From Deltaproteobacteria bacterium (GTDB lineage: Bacteria > Desulfobacterota > GWC2-55-46 > JAJCZF01), in the NCBI GenBank assembly GCA_029262535.1, contig JAJCZF010000046.1, positions 1 through 43,575 of the forward strand: a DNA stretch of 43,575 bases, read 5' to 3'. The notes beneath the pieces were generated by a model. That model was not told the origin of the DNA. It saw only the letters and a program-made list of their open reading frames with translations, and made no database searches. Both the position numbers and the translations under genes were made by a program. This document shows positions 40,798-43,575 of the stretch, piece after piece. Every line of letters begins with the position of its first letter. Position 1 is the first letter of the stretch.

Positions 40798-41364
40798 TCA
40801 ATCGTCCTTATGCACGGTAAAAAACTTATAAAAGTAGTCCATGCCCGAAGCGATGGTGAGAATAAAGGCTATCCAGAAGAGACCGTTGCCTATAGTCTGA
40901 AAGGGTATCGAATAGTATTCGTAATGTATCAGGAGCGGCACTATCGCCACTATCTGGGCGACCGTTTTGGCCTTGCCTAGCGGGCTCGCGGCTATTACGA
41001 CACCGGCTTCGACCGCTATAGAGCGAAGTCCGGTAACTGCTATTTCTCGCCCGACCATAAGGGCGACCATCCAGGCCTCTACCCTGCCGGAAGAAACCAG
41101 CATAATAAGTGCGCTAACAATGAGCAGCTTATCGGCTAAAGGATCTAGGAACTTGCCAAGAGTCGTAACGGCGTTCATCTTGCGGGCCAGATAACCGTCA
41201 AGCCAGTCGGTGATACTGACGGCGACAAATAGGGCCGCGCATATGAGGCTGATGGAGCGCGACGGCGAGATCAAGAGAAAGATCAGCACCGGCGAGGCCG
41301 CAATCCTAATAAGCGATAAGATATTGGGCAGATTCAGGTTGCCTGTTTTTGCGGTAGTTTCCAT
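40798..41364 (-). CDS. pgsA: CDP-diacylglycerol-glycerol-3-phosphate 3-phosphatidyltransferase
   Basis: The 188-residue membrane enzyme has the CDP-alcohol phosphotransferase motif: Asp53, Asp56, Gly57, Ala60, Arg61, Gly70, Asp74 and Asp78 (DWLDGYLAR ... GKFLDPLAD). NLPNILSLIRI opens the protein, as in PgsA. It makes phosphatidylglycerol phosphate, the first step to PG and cardiolipin, in the inner membrane with about five or six helices. PgsA rather than PssA is supported by the N-terminus and size. Confidence 0.93.
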   Translation of the reverse strand: METTAKTGNLNLPNILSLIRIAASPVLIFLLISPSRSISLICAALFVAVSITDWLDGYLARKMNAVTTLGKFLDPLADKLLIVSALIMLVSSGRVEAWMVALMVGREIAVTGLRSIAVEAGVVIAASPLGKAKTVAQIVAIVPLLIHYEYYSIPFQTIGNGLFWIAFILTIASGMDYFYKFFTVHKDD

Positions 41365-41424
41365 AAATTGCTAAGGGATAAGCCTTTGGCGGATCCAACG
41401 TCTAAGGTTTAAGATTTTGCCGAT

Positions 41425-42033
41425 CTAAAGCTCGGCGCGTCTAAAGTCGCTTCTAAAGCTCAAGACCCTCTTTACATAGGCGCGTGTCTCTTTATAGGGC
41501 GGCACGGTCCCGTATTGCTCTACTTTATTCTCGCCCGCGTTATATGCGGCAAGGGCGAGTGTCACATCACTATTATATTTTTTTAAGAGGCGACCGAGCA
41601 TCCGGGTCCCTGCATTAACATTCTCATGAGGGTCGTATACGTTCGTCACCCCTAGTCCATCGGCGGTCTTTGGCATCAGCTGCATCAGTCCGCGCGCGCC
41701 GGCCCTGGAGACGGCACGCGGATCAAAGTCGCTCTCGGCCTTGATGACCGCCGTTATGAGGGCCGCCTCAACACCGTGGCGGAGCGAGGCATTATTAATT
41801 ATCGACTTATAGTCCTTGTATGAACCGCTAACCACAGAGCCCTTGCGCAGAGTCGGGCGGTCGCCCTTCTCCTTCATGAAGAGCTTATATCTGGCGTCGG
41901 CGGGATTGGTATTGGTAAAGTGCATGACACCGCTCTCGTCCACGTACTTATAGATAGCAGCCGTAGCCGGTCCGGCCAGGAAGAGAGTCGCAAAAAGCGC
42001 AAGTATGTATAGAAAGAACTTTTTCATAATCAA
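41425..42033 (-). CDS. Lytic transglycosylase (SLT domain) with N-terminal DUF4124-like region
   Basis: The 202-residue protein has a signal peptide (hydrophobic 5-20, cleavage near ATA-A), a short DUF4124-like stretch (IYKYVDESGVMHFTN, about 27-41) and an SLT domain with catalytic Glu100 in IKAESDFDP, then GARGLMQLMP and AYNAGENKV. It cleaves peptidoglycan in the periplasm. The start is TTG 42033 (GGAG six bases upstream) or ATG 42027. It stands alone between pgsA and the FAD gene. Confidence 0.9.
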   Translation of the reverse strand: MIMKKFFLYILALFATLFLAGPATAAIYKYVDESGVMHFTNTNPADARYKLFMKEKGDRPTLRKGSVVSGSYKDYKSIINNASLRHGVEAALITAVIKAESDFDPRAVSRAGARGLMQLMPKTADGLGVTNVYDPHENVNAGTRMLGRLLKKYNSDVTLALAAYNAGENKVEQYGTVPPYKETRAYVKRVLSFRSDFRRAEL

Positions 42034-42237
42034 ATAGAACTCCAGGTTAAGGACCGGTCAAAATATCACATATTAATTTTAGCCTTGAAGAGATAAAAGG
42101 GCAAGTCTTTTCCGCATAACGACTCGTCAGACGTCTAAAGTAGCGACGCAATTAATTAGATAGAGGGGGGCTGCTCATTATGTTAAAATATCTGGTAAAA
42201 CTTTTGAGCCATAAAATTCTAGACCGTAAACAAGGCT

Positions 42238-43575
42238 ATGAAAAAGAAAAAGAGAGCCATAATCATAGGCGCGGGCCCGGCCGGACTCACGGCCGCGTAC
42301 GAGCTTTTGGAAAATACCGATATCGTTCCCATCGTACTGGAGATGAGCGACGAGATCGGCGGCATCTCCAAGACCGTCAACTATAAAGGCAACCGCATCG
42401 ATATCGGAGGGCACCGCTTCTTCTCCAAATCCGAGAGGGTCATGGACTGGTGGGAGAACATCATGCCGGTCCAGGGCAAACCCAGCAAGGACGATCTCAT
42501 TCTCCACACCGTAAAACCGCTCTCCAAAGAAGCAGGCGCCCCAGACCCGGAAAAGGTCGACAGCGTAATGCTCGTTCGCTCGCGCCTGTCGCGCATCTTC
42601 TTCCTCAGAAAGTTCTTCGACTATCCCATCTCGTTAAATTTTAATACCTTTGCAAATCTCGGCCTCATAAGAAATATTAAGATCGGCCTTAGCTACTTTA
42701 AGGCGAATTTCTTTCCAATCAAGGAAGAAAAGTCGCTCGAAGATTTTTTCATAAATCGCTTCGGCCGCGAACTCTACGAGACCTTTTTTAAAGACTATAC
42801 CGAAAAGGTATGGGGCGTGCCCTGCGACCATATAAAACCGGAATGGGGCAGGCAACGCATCAAGGGTCTATCGGTATGGAAGGCGATCAAACACGCCGTA
42901 GTCTCCAACTTTTCAAAAGACTCTTCCATAAAACAGAAAGATATGGAGACGAGCCTCATAGGGCAGTTCCTCTACCCCAAGTTCGGCCCCGGACAGATGT
43001 GGGAAGAGGTCGCCTCTCTTATAGAAAAAAAAGGCGGTCAGCTCCGTATGAATACCAAGACCACCGGCCTTCAGTACAACGGCGAACGCATAATAGGCGT
43101 AGAGGTCGAAGATCAAAAGAGCGGCAAAGGAGATAGAACGACAGAGACCCTCACGGGCGACTACATCTTCTCCACCATGCCTGTTAAGGAGCTGATAGAG
43201 GGGCTATCCGGCTCCCCCAAGGTCCCCGCGCCGGTCTTCGAGGTCGCCTCCACGCTCCAGTACCGCGACTTTATCACCGTCGGCCTCTTGCTCAATAAAC
43301 TCAAGACAAAGAACAACTCTTCCATAAAGACCGTCGGCGACATCATCCCCGACAACTGGATATACGTACAGGAACGCGACGTAAAACTCGGGCGCATACA
43401 GATCTTTAATAACTGGTCGCCCTACATGGTCAAAGACGATAGCAAGGTCTGGATAGGGCTCGAATACTTTTGCAATATCGGCGACGAACTCTGGTCCAAA
43501 TCGGACGAAGAGTTCAAAGAGTTCGCAATAGAAGAACTTGCAAAGATCGATATTATAGAAACCAAAGACGCCATA
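42238..43575 (+). CDS. FAD-dependent amine-oxidase-like protein (3' part outside the window)
   Basis: The frame is open from ATG 42238 to the window edge (446 codons). The N-terminus [20 protein letters not shown] is the dinucleotide-binding fold, followed by the second Glu (LEMSDEIGG) and [14 protein letters not shown], as in protoporphyrinogen-oxidase/UDP-galactopyranose-mutase-like oxidoreductases. The block [13 protein letters not shown] is typical of the clade often found in polysaccharide or glycan gene clusters. The substrate is unknown. Only a weak AAGG precedes the ATG. The sequence downstream would show whether this starts a glycan cluster. Confidence 0.82.
   Translation, partial: MKKKKRAIIIGAGPAGLTAAYELLENTDIVPIVLEMSDEIGGISKTVNYKGNRIDIGGHRFFSKSERVMDWWENIMPVQGKPSKDDLILHTVKPLSKEAGAPDPEKVDSVMLVRSRLSRIFFLRKFFDYPISLNFNTFANLGLIRNIKIGLSYFKANFFPIKEEKSLEDFFINRFGRELYETFFKDYTEKVWGVPCDHIKPEWGRQRIKGLSVWKAIKHAVVSNFSKDSSIKQKDMETSLIGQFLYPKFGPGQMWEEVASLIEKKGGQLRMNTKTTGLQYNGERIIGVEVEDQKSGKGDRTTETLTGDYIFSTMPVKELIEGLSGSPKVPAPVFEVASTLQYRDFITVGLLLNKLKTKNNSSIKTVGDIIPDNWIYVQERDVKLGRIQIFNNWSPYMVKDDSKVWIGLEYFCNIGDELWSKSDEEFKEFAIEELAKIDIIETKDAI

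Overview
The window joins two different pieces of a bacterial chromosome at an initiator tRNA gene. Positions 1 to about 13467 are an integrated mobile element that continues off the left edge. Positions 13468 to 43575 are ordinary chromosome. The pilB-pilT-pilC-pilS-pilR-pilin order and the rplU-rpmA-obgE-proB-proA order resemble those I know from Geobacter-like Desulfobacterota (formerly Deltaproteobacteria). A lineage in or near that group is my best guess, but I cannot place the organism from one window.

The element (1-13467) carries, from left to right: a HerA/DUF87-type ATPase cut by the window edge and a small partner, both on the minus strand; then plus-strand genes for a large membrane M48 metallopeptidase and an unknown 304-residue protein; a gene-free gap of about 620 bases with inverted repeats; and a compact cluster of a small two-helix membrane protein, an E2-like conjugating enzyme, a 54-residue protein, a 57-residue protein, a JAMM/Mov34 peptidase and an E1/ThiF-type adenylyltransferase. 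After these come a replication-relaxation-type winged-helix protein, a second VirD4/HerA-like ATPase, an unknown 185-residue protein, an excisionase-like HTH protein and a tyrosine integrase whose 3' end lies about 50 bases from the tRNA. The E1-E2-JAMM set has intact catalytic motifs, but no ubiquitin-like protein is recognisable beside it. This is the most interesting system in the window.

The chromosomal part begins with tRNA-fMet (minus), then argS, a nitrilase-family gene and an FtsB-like gene (minus). A divergent plus-strand trio follows: yjbQ, SAM hydrolase and dtd. A type IV pilus locus (18676-29508, minus) encodes PilB, PilT, PilC, the PilS/PilR two-component pair, a membrane protein with TPR repeats, and two related pilins. 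A consensus sigma-54 promoter and upstream TGTC half-sites precede the pilins, which fits direct control by the adjacent PilR.

Next come a rubrerythrin and a small zinc-repeat protein (minus), then plus-strand genes for a cyclic-2,3-diphosphoglycerate-synthetase-like protein, an azoreductase, a Nif3-like protein, an MscS channel, a P-loop-like protein lacking the Walker A lysine, and a gamma-glutamylcyclotransferase-like protein. The minus-strand block rplU-rpmA / obgE-proB-proA, pgsA and a lytic transglycosylase follow, and a FAD-dependent amine-oxidase-like gene runs off the right edge. The intergenic spaces of the chromosomal part, but not the element, contain about seven copies of a short repeat with the core CGAAATAAAACCACACCTGT. 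Read on the minus strand it looks like a hairpin plus a T-rich tract, and two copies sit immediately after argS and proA.
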